Source: Lacisediminihabitans sp046156175 (GTDB taxonomy: Bacteria > Actinomycetota > Actinomycetes > Actinomycetales > Microbacteriaceae). From it: a DNA stretch of 64,000 bases. Positions 35,287-44,114 of the stretch are shown one piece after another; the stretch's first letter is position 1; the number at the start of each line of letters is the position of its first letter. Location of the stretch: NCBI RefSeq assembly GCF_046156175.1, contig NZ_JAYLVL010000004.1, positions 186,001 through 250,000 of the forward strand. The letters are read 5' to 3'. The position numbers and the translations under genes were made by a program. The notes below the pieces were generated by a model. That model had not been told where the DNA came from and made no database searches. It worked only from the letters and a program-made list of their open reading frames with translations.

Positions 35287-35667
35287 TCAGCGCAGCTCGA
35301 TCATCCGCTCGAGCGCCGGGAGCGCCGCCTCGATCGTGGCGACCTCCTCTGCAGAGAGTGGCTCGAGCAGTTCGGCGACGATCTGCTGGCGCACTCTCCG
35401 CGCCACCTGCACGGCCTCGAGGCCGGCATCCGTCACCTGGATCAGCGAGGCGCGACCGTCGGCCGGATCCGTAGTGCGGGAGACCAGCCCCTTGGCTTCG
35501 AGTTCGGCGACCAAGCGGGTGATGCTCGGAGCGGAGACCAGCTCGACCTGCGCGAGCTCGGCGAGCCGGATCGGCCCGTGTTTCGCCACCGACACCAGCG
35601 CAGAGAGCAGGCTGTGGCTGAGCCCGCCGCGCGCCGACCGCAGTCGGCGGGTGAGCTGGCCGATCAC
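35287..35667 (-). CDS. MarR-family regulator downstream of a DHA2 exporter
   Basis: At least 126 residues with the winged helix LAELAQVELVSAPSITRLV and DPADGRASLIQVTDAGLEA. The first helix typical of MarR continues upstream of the only conventional start (GTG 35667): in frame one reads IDRLLTDSAGRFAF directly before it, preceded by AGAGGG. No ATG, GTG or TTG exists there, and the frame runs back to the exporter stop codon. Translation may begin at ATC 35709 or CTG, or at the GTG with a shortened helix. It probably represses the exporter through the palindrome at 37561. Confidence 0.82.
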   Translation of the reverse strand: MIGQLTRRLRSARGGLSHSLLSALVSVAKHGPIRLAELAQVELVSAPSITRLVAELEAKGLVSRTTDPADGRASLIQVTDAGLEAVQVARRVRQQIVAELLEPLSAEEVATIEAALPALERMIELR

Positions 35668-35748
35668 GAAGGCGAAGCGCCCGGCAGAGTCGGTCAGTAG
35701 TCGATCGATGGTGCCACGCCCTCTCGAATCCGGCCGGCGAGCGCCGGT

Positions 35749-37506
35749 CTAGACGTTGCTCATCGTAGCGGCGGCACCCTGCGGAAGCTCATCACGAATC
35801 GGCTCCTCCTCGTGGATGTACTTGCCTCCCGCGGTGAGGGATGCGATGGCACCGATCACCGACATCGCCGCCGCAGCGATGAAGACGATCACGAGGCCCG
35901 CATGGAACGGGTCGGCGATCAGCTGAGGGAAGAAGGTCTTGCCGGTGAGCGCGGCCGCGTTCGACGACGACAGCGACTTCAGCACGCCGGTCGGTCCGAG
36001 AATGGACTCGATCGGGTTGTAGCCGAGGAAGGCGGCGAACAGGCTTCCGACCGGGGGAGTGGCCGCAACCTGGTTGGCCACGGTGGCCCCCACCCCGTGA
36101 GCGGTGAGCCCGGAGCGCAGCGCGTTGGGGAGGGTCGTGGCGAGGCCGGCGATCATCAGCGAGAAGAAGATGCCGATCGACAGCGAGTTGCCGGCGTTCT
36201 GGAAGGTCCCGGTCATTCCGGATGCCGCACCGCGCTGGTTCGCCGGCACGCTGTTCATGATCGCGGTGCGGTTGGGGGCCGCGAAGAGGCCGGATCCCAC
36301 CCCGTTGAGGAAGGTGATGAGCGCGAACAGCCAGTAGGGGAAGTCCACCGGGATGAGCAGCAACGCCACGAAGGTGGCGGCGACGAGCAACAGGCCGCCG
36401 GTTGCGAACCCTCGGGCGCCGAACCTGTCGGACAGCGATCCGGAAACCGGTCCGGAGACCAGGAATCCGATGGTGAGGGGCAACAGGTAGATGCCCGCCC
36501 ACAGCGGTGTGCTCTCGTAGGAATAGCCGTGGAGTGGCAGCCAGATGCCCTGCAGCCAGATGATCAGCATGAATTGCAGGCCACCCCGGCTGATCGAGGC
36601 GAGCAGGCCAGCGAAGTTGCCCCAGGCGAAAGCGCGGATACGGAACAGCCGCATGTTGAACATCGGGTCCGTGGTGTGCAGCTCGAGGAACACGAATCCG
36701 ATCAGGAACGCGATGCCCCCGATGATCCCGGTGAGCACCCACGGGTTCAGCCACCCGGTGGAGGAATCGCCGTAGGGCTGGATGCCGTAGGTGATGCCGG
36801 TGAGCAGCGCGACGAGTCCGACGGCGAAGACGATGTTGCCCGGCCAGTCCACCTTTCCGGTGGCCCGGGTGCCTACTTCGTGAAGTGACTTGTACGACCA
36901 GATCGTGCCGAGGATGCCGAAGGGCACGCTCACGACGAATACCGCGTGCCAGTCGATCTCGGCGAGCACGCCGCCGACGATGAGCCCGAGGAAGGTGCCA
37001 GCGATGCCGGCGACCTGGTTGATGCCGAGCGCGAAGCCTCGGCGTTCGATCGGGAACGCGTCGGTGAGGATCGCGGTGGAGTTGGCGAACAGCATCGAGC
37101 CGCCGACGGCCTGTACGACGCGCCATCCGATCAGCCAGAGGGCGCCCTGCCCGCCGGTGAAGGGGTCGAACACGAGGAAGACAGCGGAGATGGTGAAGAT
37201 GACGAAGCCGAGGTTGTAGATCTTCACGCGACCGTAGAGGTCACCGAGCCTTCCGAAGCTCACGACGAGCACCGCGGTGACGAGGATGTACCCGGTGAGC
37301 ATCCAGAGCAGGTAGCTGACGTTGCCCGGCTCGAGCGGGTTCAGCTTGATCCCGGTGAAGATGGCCGGGAGCGAGATCAACACGATCGACCCGTTGATGG
37401 TGGCCATCAGGATGCCGAGGGTCGTGTTGCTCAGTGCGATCCACCGGTAGTTCGGGTGGTCTTTGTTGAACATCCCGGTTCGCGTCTTCACGGTCTTCTG
37501 TCCCAC
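35749..37506 (-). CDS. DHA2-family MFS drug/solute exporter (14 TM)
   Basis: 585-residue proton-driven exporter. About 14 hydrophobic segments, motif A GRLGDLYGRVKIYNLG and the DHA2 region ALGINQVAGIAGTFLGLIVG are visible. The GTG start at 37506 has GGAGG five bases upstream; the longer frame begins inside the operator. A marR gene follows in the same transcript, a common arrangement for inducible multidrug pumps. The exported compound is unknown. Confidence 0.88.
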   Translation of the reverse strand: MGQKTVKTRTGMFNKDHPNYRWIALSNTTLGILMATINGSIVLISLPAIFTGIKLNPLEPGNVSYLLWMLTGYILVTAVLVVSFGRLGDLYGRVKIYNLGFVIFTISAVFLVFDPFTGGQGALWLIGWRVVQAVGGSMLFANSTAILTDAFPIERRGFALGINQVAGIAGTFLGLIVGGVLAEIDWHAVFVVSVPFGILGTIWSYKSLHEVGTRATGKVDWPGNIVFAVGLVALLTGITYGIQPYGDSSTGWLNPWVLTGIIGGIAFLIGFVFLELHTTDPMFNMRLFRIRAFAWGNFAGLLASISRGGLQFMLIIWLQGIWLPLHGYSYESTPLWAGIYLLPLTIGFLVSGPVSGSLSDRFGARGFATGGLLLVAATFVALLLIPVDFPYWLFALITFLNGVGSGLFAAPNRTAIMNSVPANQRGAASGMTGTFQNAGNSLSIGIFFSLMIAGLATTLPNALRSGLTAHGVGATVANQVAATPPVGSLFAAFLGYNPIESILGPTGVLKSLSSSNAAALTGKTFFPQLIADPFHAGLVIVFIAAAAMSVIGAIASLTAGGKYIHEEEPIRDELPQGAAATMSNV

Positions 37507-37560
37507 GATTGCCTCCGTTTCCCGGTCTCGTCGTTGAGCGCCCGCGCCAGTGACTGGCAT

Positions 37561-37582
37561 TTAGTTACTTGTTGTGAACTAA
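37561..37582. promoter_or_regulatory. Palindromic operator between the exporter and PPOX genes
   Basis: TTAGTT (37561-37566) and AACTAA (37577-37582) are separated by 10 bp in the divergent promoter region. TATAAC at 37584-37589 is a possible -10 box for the PPOX gene. Likely target of the MarR protein encoded at 35287-35667. Confidence 0.6.
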
Positions 37583-37622
37583 GTATAACCGACCAGCGCC
37601 CGCGACTCCCTAACATGGAGCC

Positions 37623-38021
37623 ATGACCCTCCCCGCCGACTTCTCCGCCCTGGGTGATGAGCACTTCGTGTCGCTGACGACGTTCCGCAAGTCGGGGGAT
37701 GCGGTCTCGACCCCGGTCTGGATCGCCCGTGATGGCGATGACCTCGTGGTCACGACACCCGCGACGAGCGGCAAGGTCAAACGGCTGCGCAACAGTCCCC
37801 GCGTGGAACTGCGCGTCTGCGATCGCCTGGGCCGCGTGAAGGACGGAGTGCCGGCGATCCGCGGAAGCGCCGCCATCGAGTCCGGTGACGATGTCACCGC
37901 GAGACTCGACACGATCTTCGCTGCCAAGTTCAGACTCGAATACAAGATCTTCATGTTCATCGAAAGCCGCGGCAAGCAGGGCAAGAAGGATCGCGTGCTG
38001 CTGCGGATCACCCCCGCCTGA
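37623..38021 (+). CDS. PPOX-class flavin/F420-binding oxidoreductase
   Basis: 132-residue split-barrel protein of the pyridoxamine-phosphate-oxidase-like group (FVSLTTFRKSGDAVSTPVWI, DDLVVTTPATSGKVKRL, PRVELRVCDRLGRV). Actinobacterial members of this length often bind F420 or FMN and reduce small xenobiotics; the cofactor cannot be told from sequence alone. It is divergent from the DHA2 exporter across a shared palindrome, suggesting a joint detoxification role. Confidence 0.82.
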   Translation: MTLPADFSALGDEHFVSLTTFRKSGDAVSTPVWIARDGDDLVVTTPATSGKVKRLRNSPRVELRVCDRLGRVKDGVPAIRGSAAIESGDDVTARLDTIFAAKFRLEYKIFMFIESRGKQGKKDRVLLRITPA

Positions 38022-38121
38022 CCGATCCGCGGCTCGGTTCGTCGGAGGCGGAATTGTGCCCCGGACAGGGGGAGAAACGCGCATTCTGTCCCCTCCTCGG
38101 GGCGGAATGTAAGCAGCGAAA

Positions 38122-38140
38122 CGCCCCCACTTCGGGGGCG
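38122..38140. terminator. Hairpin downstream of the PPOX gene
   Basis: CGCCCCC (38122-38128) pairs with GGGGGCG (38134-38140). It may end the PPOX transcript or belong to the leader of the following secreted-protein gene. Confidence 0.5.
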
Positions 38141-38252
38141 ACTTTCGGCTACCTCTTCCGTATTTGCTTGTGATGCCTCTGCCCGGGGCCTAGCGTTGGC
38201 CGTAGGCGCGGCGATGATATGTCGGTCTCACTGGGGTTCGGGGGAATCTGGC

Positions 38253-39188
38253 ATGAAGCGGTTCGCACTACTCACGACGGTTCTCACCGCCGTACTCACG
38301 CTCGTCCTGCCCTTCATCGGCGGCAGCGGCCCGTCGCTCACCGGCGCGGTCTCCTCCGCGTCGGCGGCCGATTCCGCAGCCCCTCGCTATGCCTCGTCCC
38401 TCGCCCCTGCGGCGACCGCCGCGGTCGCACCCGTAACGGTCGTCACCAACGAGGTGCTGATCGCGAAGGCCCAGGCAGCCACGGTGGCCTACCTGAAGTC
38501 CGATTCCGAGCACCTGGGCCAGAAGCCCGTGCCGATCCCGGTGGTCGTCGCACCGCCGGCTGCACAGCCCTCTGCAAGCGGTCACCGCACCAGCCGCGGC
38601 GGTTCGAGCGCCGGGTCGAGCTCCGGAGGAAGCACCGCCGACCGTCGGGCCGCCGCAGCAGCGGCCGGCACCTCCTGCCCGGGCAGCGCGGGCGGCGGCG
38701 GCAGCGCACCGGGCGGAAGTGAATCGGGCATCGGCGGAACCACCAGCGGCGACATCCAGTCCTTCTCGGCCACGCTCAATGCCATCCGCGCAGCCAACTG
38801 TCTGCAGCCCATCGCTCCCGGCAACTTCCGCTACGACTCGTGCATGGAGCAGCGCCTGTACTGGATGGCCGAAGACCCGAGCACCAACCCGGGCAACACC
38901 TGGGGCCACTCCGGTGTGCGGAGCCTCGCCCCCGACGCCAACGGGGTCTACTATTCGGACGCCGTCCCGGCCAAGGGATGCGACGGCAACCTCGCGGGAG
39001 GATCGGGCAACAGCGGAGCGACAGTCGCCCAGAAGTGGTGGGACTCGCTTGCCCACCGCGCGTCCCTCTATCGACCCGGAGTGGCGAGCACGAGCGGCGT
39101 CTGCATCTACTTCGCGATGACCCACGGGGGAGTGCCCGGCGAGAGTGGCGGCTTCACCCGCGCTGCGGCGCGCTGGGGTGGCTGCTGA
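38253..39188 (+). CDS. Secreted protein with C-terminal CAP/SCP-like domain
   Basis: 311 residues. A signal peptide (MKRFALLTTVLTAVLTLVL) is followed by about 140 residues of Ala/Ser/Gly/Pro-rich linker and then a domain from about 170 (FSATLNAIRAANCLQPI, YDSCMEQRLYWMAED, GNTWGHSG, KWWDSLAHRASLYRPG) resembling bacterial CAP proteins. Four or more cysteines in this part suggest disulfides. Role in the cell envelope is possible; no enzymatic function can be assigned. The 5' region of about 110 bases after the hairpin at 38122 holds no element I could identify. Confidence 0.7.
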   Translation: MKRFALLTTVLTAVLTLVLPFIGGSGPSLTGAVSSASAADSAAPRYASSLAPAATAAVAPVTVVTNEVLIAKAQAATVAYLKSDSEHLGQKPVPIPVVVAPPAAQPSASGHRTSRGGSSAGSSSGGSTADRRAAAAAAGTSCPGSAGGGGSAPGGSESGIGGTTSGDIQSFSATLNAIRAANCLQPIAPGNFRYDSCMEQRLYWMAEDPSTNPGNTWGHSGVRSLAPDANGVYYSDAVPAKGCDGNLAGGSGNSGATVAQKWWDSLAHRASLYRPGVASTSGVCIYFAMTHGGVPGESGGFTRAAARWGGC

Positions 39189-39210
39189 GCCACTGCTAGA
39201 TTCTCGTTCC

Positions 39211-40218
39211 ATGACTATGGAAGAGACGACGAACTCACCCGCGCCGATTCGCTGGGGCATCCTCGGCACCGGGTTCATCGCCCACACCCAGACTGCCGAT
39301 CTCATCGGCTGCGGCTTCACCGTCGCGGCAGTCGGCTCCCGCTCTCAGGAGTCGGCCGAGGCGTTCGCGGCGGAGTTCGGCATCCCGGTCGCGCACGGAA
39401 GCTATGAAGACCTCGTCGCCGACCCCGGGGTCGATGCGATCTACATCTCGACGCCGCATCCGTTCCATGCCGCGAACGCGCTGCTCGCGCTGCGGGCGGG
39501 TAAACATGTCCTGGTCGAGAAGTCCTACACCGTCACTGCCGGGGAGGCGCGCGAGGTGGTCGAGGTGGGCGAAGCCGCCGGGCTCGTGGTGATGGAGGCG
39601 ATGTGGACCCGCTTTCTGCCTCATATGTTGCGCATTCGCGAGATCATCGCCGCCGGAACTCTCGGCGACGTGCGAACCCTGATCGCCGACCACAACCAGA
39701 ACCTTCCGAAGGATCCGCTGCACCGCCTCAACAACCCGGAGCTCGGGGGCGGCGCACTTCTCGACCTGGGCATCTACCCGGTGTCATTCGCGTTCGACCT
39801 CTTCGGCGCACCGACGCAGGTGAAGGCACTGGCCGCGATGACCGCGACCGGTGTCGACCGACAGACCGCCATCCTGCTCGGATTCGAGGATGACCGGCAG
39901 GCCGTGCTGCACTGTGCTCTCGACACCAAGGGCCCGAACACCGCCTCGATCCTCGGAACGGATGGCCGCATCGACATCGACGCCGTGTGGTATTCGCCCA
40001 CGAGCTTCACGGTCTTCGATGCAGAGGGCACGGTGATCGAGCGATTCGAGAGCACCGTCTCGCACCGTGGCATGCAGTACCAGGCCTGGGAGTTCGAGCG
40101 GCGCATCCGGGAGGGCGACCTCGCTCCGGCCATCCTCCCGGCGACCGAGAGCGTGCGCATCATGGAGACCCTCGACGCGGTCCGTGCGCAGATCGGCCTC
40201 GCCTACCCCGGCGAATAG
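39211..40218 (+). CDS. Gfo/Idh/MocA-family oxidoreductase
   Basis: 335 residues. N-terminal NAD(P) Rossmann domain with WGILGTGFIAHTQ and the cofactor/catalytic lysine motif GKHVLVEKSYT; C-terminal substrate domain with LGGGALLDLGIYPVSFAFDL, where Asp and the following histidine-like position bind the sugar. It resembles dehydrogenases acting on trans-diols or sugars. Substrate unknown. ATG 39211 chosen; ATG 39217 is possible. It lies 22 bp after the CAP-like gene. Confidence 0.88.
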   Translation: MTMEETTNSPAPIRWGILGTGFIAHTQTADLIGCGFTVAAVGSRSQESAEAFAAEFGIPVAHGSYEDLVADPGVDAIYISTPHPFHAANALLALRAGKHVLVEKSYTVTAGEAREVVEVGEAAGLVVMEAMWTRFLPHMLRIREIIAAGTLGDVRTLIADHNQNLPKDPLHRLNNPELGGGALLDLGIYPVSFAFDLFGAPTQVKALAAMTATGVDRQTAILLGFEDDRQAVLHCALDTKGPNTASILGTDGRIDIDAVWYSPTSFTVFDAEGTVIERFESTVSHRGMQYQAWEFERRIREGDLAPAILPATESVRIMETLDAVRAQIGLAYPGE

Positions 40219-40237
40219 GCCCGGTTATCATGGGTGG

Positions 40238-42025
40238 GTGAGTGACCCGAAGGATCCGCAGCTCCCGCAGCCGCCGATCGATCCCCAGAGCGCGGCGCCG
40301 GCGCAGCCTCCGACTGTGCCGCCTGCCACGGTTTCACCCCCCTCTGTGCCGCTGACCAGGCGCGAAGCGCGGGAGCTCGAGCAGTCAGGCCAACTGCCCG
40401 TCACCGCGTCGGTGCCTCCGGCCGCAGAACCTCCGGCCGCAGTACCTCCTGCTGCCGAGGCTCGTGCCATCGTGACTCCGGCCCCCGAGCCCACTGTGCT
40501 TCTCCCCGCCTCCGGCACCGCGCTCTTCTTTCCATCCCCGCCTCCCGAGCAGCCGACGCAATTGCTTGCCACCGCCGCTGCACCGGAAGCATCGGCGGCC
40601 GCCGCGCCCCCCGGCAGTCGCGGCGGCATCTTCGCGCTCATCGCGAAGCATCCGAATGCCTGGCTGTTCTCCGCTCTCGGCGTCGTCTTCGCGCTCCTGG
40701 CCACCGGATCCGTGCTCACCGGCATGGCCGTCGGCTCGGGCTCGGCGGATGCCTCGGCTCCCGGTGCCGCCGCGGGCCCGAGCGCCACGCCGACGCCCAC
40801 CCCCACCCGGGACGTCCCCGCCGCGATCGCCGCGGCCACGCGGCTGCGCACCTGTTCCGTCGTCGCGCCCGCCACCGACCCGAATCTCCTCACCTTCCAG
40901 GCCTCGGTGATCAACGCCACGACCGGCGAGGTGCTCTTCGATCGCGGGGGCGCCACACCCTCGCGCACCGCGAGCGTGCTCAAGACCCTCACAGCGGCTG
41001 CGGCGCTCAACGTGCTCGGGCCCGACTACCGGATCTCGACCAAGGTGTACGCGGGTGCCACACCCGGCACGGTGGTGCTCGTCGGTGGCGGCGATCCCAC
41101 GCTGAGCGCGTTGCCACAGGGTCAGGAGAGCGTCTACCGCGGCGCCGCCAAGCTGAGCGATCTGGCCGCCCAAGCCCAGGCGAAGAGTGCGGTGCCGATC
41201 ACCGACATCGTGCTCGATTCGAGCTTCTGGGACCCGAACGACAACTGGGATCCGAGTTGGGAGCGCAGCGAGCAGTCCGAGGGGTACCAGCCCGAGGTGA
41301 CCGCGCTCACCGTCGACGGGGGCCGGGCGGATCCCCGCAAGCAAGACAGCCCGCGCAGCAGCGAACCGATTGCCGACGCGGGTACCGCCTTCGCCGCCGA
41401 CCTCGGCGTCTCCGGGGCCGAACACATCACGACCGGCACGGTGCCAGCCGGCGCGACCCTGCTCGGTGAGGTGACGTCACGGCCGGTGAGCGAACTCGTG
41501 GCCTACATGCTGCCGGTCTCCGACAACACCCTCGGGGAATACCTCGCGCGCCAGACCTCGAAGGTCGCGGGCAACGACGGATCCTCGGCCTCTCTCGCGC
41601 AGGTGATCCCGGCCGCCCTCACCAAATACGGCCTCACGACCACCGGAGTGGTCATCCGCGACGGATCGGGGCTCAGCAATGACAACGCGGTGCCCGCTGC
41701 CTTCGTCGCGCAACTGATGGCCAAGGTGTCTGCGGGCCAGCAGAATCTCAACATCATCTACGACGCGCTGCCGATCGCGGGCAAGACCGGCACCCTCGCC
41801 AGCCGGTTCACCGGGGCGAATGCGGTGGCCAGGGGAGCCGTCAACGCGAAGACGGGCTGGATCAAGACCGAGTACGCGCTCGCCGGCGTCGTACACGCCA
41901 CCGACGGCACGACCCTCGCGTTCGCGTTCTACGCCCTCGGCGCCATCAACAATCGCACCATTCCGGCACTCGACACCATCACCACCGCCGTATTCAAGTG
42001 CGGCAACAACCTGTCGAACAACTGA
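40238..42025 (+). CDS. dacB: D-alanyl-D-alanine carboxypeptidase/endopeptidase, S13 (PBP4/DacB) type
   Basis: 595 residues. A Pro/Ala-rich cytoplasmic N-terminus (about 135 residues) is followed by one transmembrane helix (LFSALGVVFALLATGSVLTG) and the periplasmic S13 domain. Active-site motifs: SVLK (SxxK), SDN and AGKTGT. It trims peptidoglycan pentapeptides or cross-links. The long proline-rich cytoplasmic tail is typical for actinobacteria and may bind division proteins. GTG start; ribosome site weak. Confidence 0.88.
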   Translation: MSDPKDPQLPQPPIDPQSAAPAQPPTVPPATVSPPSVPLTRREARELEQSGQLPVTASVPPAAEPPAAVPPAAEARAIVTPAPEPTVLLPASGTALFFPSPPPEQPTQLLATAAAPEASAAAAPPGSRGGIFALIAKHPNAWLFSALGVVFALLATGSVLTGMAVGSGSADASAPGAAAGPSATPTPTPTRDVPAAIAAATRLRTCSVVAPATDPNLLTFQASVINATTGEVLFDRGGATPSRTASVLKTLTAAAALNVLGPDYRISTKVYAGATPGTVVLVGGGDPTLSALPQGQESVYRGAAKLSDLAAQAQAKSAVPITDIVLDSSFWDPNDNWDPSWERSEQSEGYQPEVTALTVDGGRADPRKQDSPRSSEPIADAGTAFAADLGVSGAEHITTGTVPAGATLLGEVTSRPVSELVAYMLPVSDNTLGEYLARQTSKVAGNDGSSASLAQVIPAALTKYGLTTTGVVIRDGSGLSNDNAVPAAFVAQLMAKVSAGQQNLNIIYDALPIAGKTGTLASRFTGANAVARGAVNAKTGWIKTEYALAGVVHATDGTTLAFAFYALGAINNRTIPALDTITTAVFKCGNNLSNN

Positions 42026-42029
42026 TCTC

Positions 42030-42632
42030 ATGACCCGCGCCCTGTTCATCATCGACGTGCAGAACGACTTCACCGAGGGCGGCGCGCTCGGCGTCGCGGG
42101 CGGCGCGGCCGTCGCCGCGGCGATCACGCGGTATCTGGCGCAGCATCCGCATCGCTATGACCAGGTCTTCGCCTCCCGCGACTGGCACGACGCCGAGGGC
42201 GACAACGGCGGCCACTTCGCGAGGGGGCACTCCGGCGAAGCGGATGCCCCGGACTTCGTGACCACTTGGCCGGTGCACTGCGTGGCCGGCACGACCGGTG
42301 CCGACTACCACCCGGCATTGGACACCTCGGCCGTCACGGTCGGAGTGCGCAAGGGACAGGGACGCCCGGCCTACTCGATCTTCGAGGGCGTGACCGACTC
42401 CGGGCAATCCGTGGTGCAGAGACTCGACGAACTGCGCATCGACGAGGTGGACGTGGTGGGCATCGCGACCGACTACTGCGTGCTCGCCAGCGCGCTCGAT
42501 GCCGTGGCGGCGGGCCGGACGGTGCGGGTGTTCGACGACCTCGTCGCCGGGGTCGATGCGACATCGAGCACGCTCGCCCTCGAGCGCCTGGTGGCGGCCG
42601 GGGTGCGGGTCGAAGGGTCCCCGCAAAACTAG
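42030..42632 (+). CDS. pncA: Nicotinamidase/pyrazinamidase (isochorismatase family)
   Basis: 200 residues. Catalytic triad visible as Asp in FIIDVQNDF, Lys in VRKGQGRPAYS and Cys in GIATDYCVLASALDA; the metal site is in SRDWHDAEGDNGGHF. It hydrolyses nicotinamide to nicotinate for NAD salvage. ATG lies 2 bp after the dacB stop codon, so the two are probably co-transcribed; gabD follows 9 bp later. Confidence 0.92.
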   Translation: MTRALFIIDVQNDFTEGGALGVAGGAAVAAAITRYLAQHPHRYDQVFASRDWHDAEGDNGGHFARGHSGEADAPDFVTTWPVHCVAGTTGADYHPALDTSAVTVGVRKGQGRPAYSIFEGVTDSGQSVVQRLDELRIDEVDVVGIATDYCVLASALDAVAAGRTVRVFDDLVAGVDATSSTLALERLVAAGVRVEGSPQN

Positions 42633-42641
42633 ACTGGTCGC

Positions 42642-44114
42642 ATGAGTGTGATCTCCGAATCCGAACTTCTGTCCCGCGTGCCCGACCGGCTCTTCATCGG
42701 TGGGGAGTGGGTGGAATCCACCTCTGGACGATCGATCGAGGTGGTCGATCCGTCGACCGGGCTGGTGATCAAGACCATCGCCGACGCGTCGGTCGCCGAC
42801 GGAGCCCTGGCGATGGATGCCGCTGCGGCTGCGCAGGCTTCCTGGGCGGCAACCGCCCCCCGGGTGCGCGGCGAGATCCTGCGCCGGGCCTTCGACCTGC
42901 TGCAGGAGCGCGCCGATGAATTCGCGCTGCTGATGACGCTCGAAATGGGGAAGCCCCTCGCCGAAGCGCGCGGTGAGGTCACCTATGGTGGCGAGTTCCT
43001 GCGCTGGTTCAGCGAGGAAGCCGTGCGCATCGGCGGCCACTACGGGGTGAACCCCGAGGGCACGGGTCGCATGTTCGTCACCCGCTTCCCGGTCGGACCC
43101 TCTTTTCTCATCACCCCGTGGAACTTTCCGCTGGCGATGGCGACCCGCAAGATCGCGCCGGCGCTCGCGGCCGGGTGCACCGCGGTGGTGAAGCCCGCAG
43201 AGCTGACCCCTCTCACCACCCTCTACTTCGCGAAGCTCCTCGAGGAGTCCGGCCTGCCGAAGGGAGTGCTCAACATCATCACGACCTCCACCTCCGGCGA
43301 GGTCTCCGCACCGATCATCGCTGATTCCCGCTTGCGCAAGCTCAGCTTCACCGGGTCGACGCCGGTGGGGGTCCGCCTGCTCAAGCAGGCCGCCGACAAC
43401 GTGCTCCGCACGTCCATGGAGCTGGGGGGCAACGCCCCGTTCCTGGTGTTCGAGGATGCCGATCTCGACGCCGCCGTCGACGGCGCGATGATCGCGAAGT
43501 TCCGCAACATCGGCCAGGCCTGCACGGCGGCGAACCGGTTCATCGTTCACGAGTCGGTGGCCGAGGAGTTCGCCGCGCGCGTCACCGAGCGTGTCAACGC
43601 GCTGACGATCGGCAGGGGCACCGAGGCCGGGGTCTCGATCGGGCCGCTCATCAACGCCGCCGCGGTTGCCAAGGCCGACGAGCTGGTCACGGATGCGGTC
43701 TCCCGCGGCGCGACAGTTCTCACCGGCGGGACCCCGGTCGACCGCGATGGTACCTTCTACGCACCCACAGTGATCACGGGGGTGACGCCCGGCAGCGACA
43801 TCCTGCGCGAAGAGATCTTCGGACCGGTGCTGTCGATCACGACCTTCACCGACGAGGCGGATGCGGTGGCCAAAGCCAACGACACCCAGTACGGCCTGGT
43901 GAGCTACGCCTTCACGCGCGACCTGGCCCGTGGGCTTCGCCTGATCGACAGCATCCAGACCGGCATGATGGGCCTCAACGTGGGAGTCGTCTCGAACGCG
44001 GCGGCGCCCTTCGGCGGAGTCAAGCAGTCCGGCCTCGGACGCGAGGGCGGCGACGTCGGCATCGACGAGTACCTCGAGACGAAGTACGTGCTCGCACCGG
44101 CCACCGTCGCGTGA
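42642..44114 (+). CDS. gabD: NAD(P)-dependent succinate-semialdehyde dehydrogenase
   Basis: 490-residue aldehyde dehydrogenase. Catalytic Cys in NIGQACTAANRF, general-base Glu in MELGGNAPFLVFED, cofactor loop FTGSTPVGVRLLKQA and ITPWNFPLAMATRKIAPAL. The C-terminus with GGVKQSGLGREGGDVGIDEY is typical of GabD. It oxidises succinate semialdehyde to succinate, linking GABA or 4-hydroxybutyrate breakdown to the TCA cycle. Substrate inferred from overall similarity. Confidence 0.9.
   Translation: MSVISESELLSRVPDRLFIGGEWVESTSGRSIEVVDPSTGLVIKTIADASVADGALAMDAAAAAQASWAATAPRVRGEILRRAFDLLQERADEFALLMTLEMGKPLAEARGEVTYGGEFLRWFSEEAVRIGGHYGVNPEGTGRMFVTRFPVGPSFLITPWNFPLAMATRKIAPALAAGCTAVVKPAELTPLTTLYFAKLLEESGLPKGVLNIITTSTSGEVSAPIIADSRLRKLSFTGSTPVGVRLLKQAADNVLRTSMELGGNAPFLVFEDADLDAAVDGAMIAKFRNIGQACTAANRFIVHESVAEEFAARVTERVNALTIGRGTEAGVSIGPLINAAAVAKADELVTDAVSRGATVLTGGTPVDRDGTFYAPTVITGVTPGSDILREEIFGPVLSITTFTDEADAVAKANDTQYGLVSYAFTRDLARGLRLIDSIQTGMMGLNVGVVSNAAAPFGGVKQSGLGREGGDVGIDEYLETKYVLAPATVA

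Noticed and set aside
38022..38252. Possible c-di-AMP or other riboswitch before the secreted CAP-like gene
   Set aside because: A hairpin is present, but I could not match the conserved blocks of a known aptamer.
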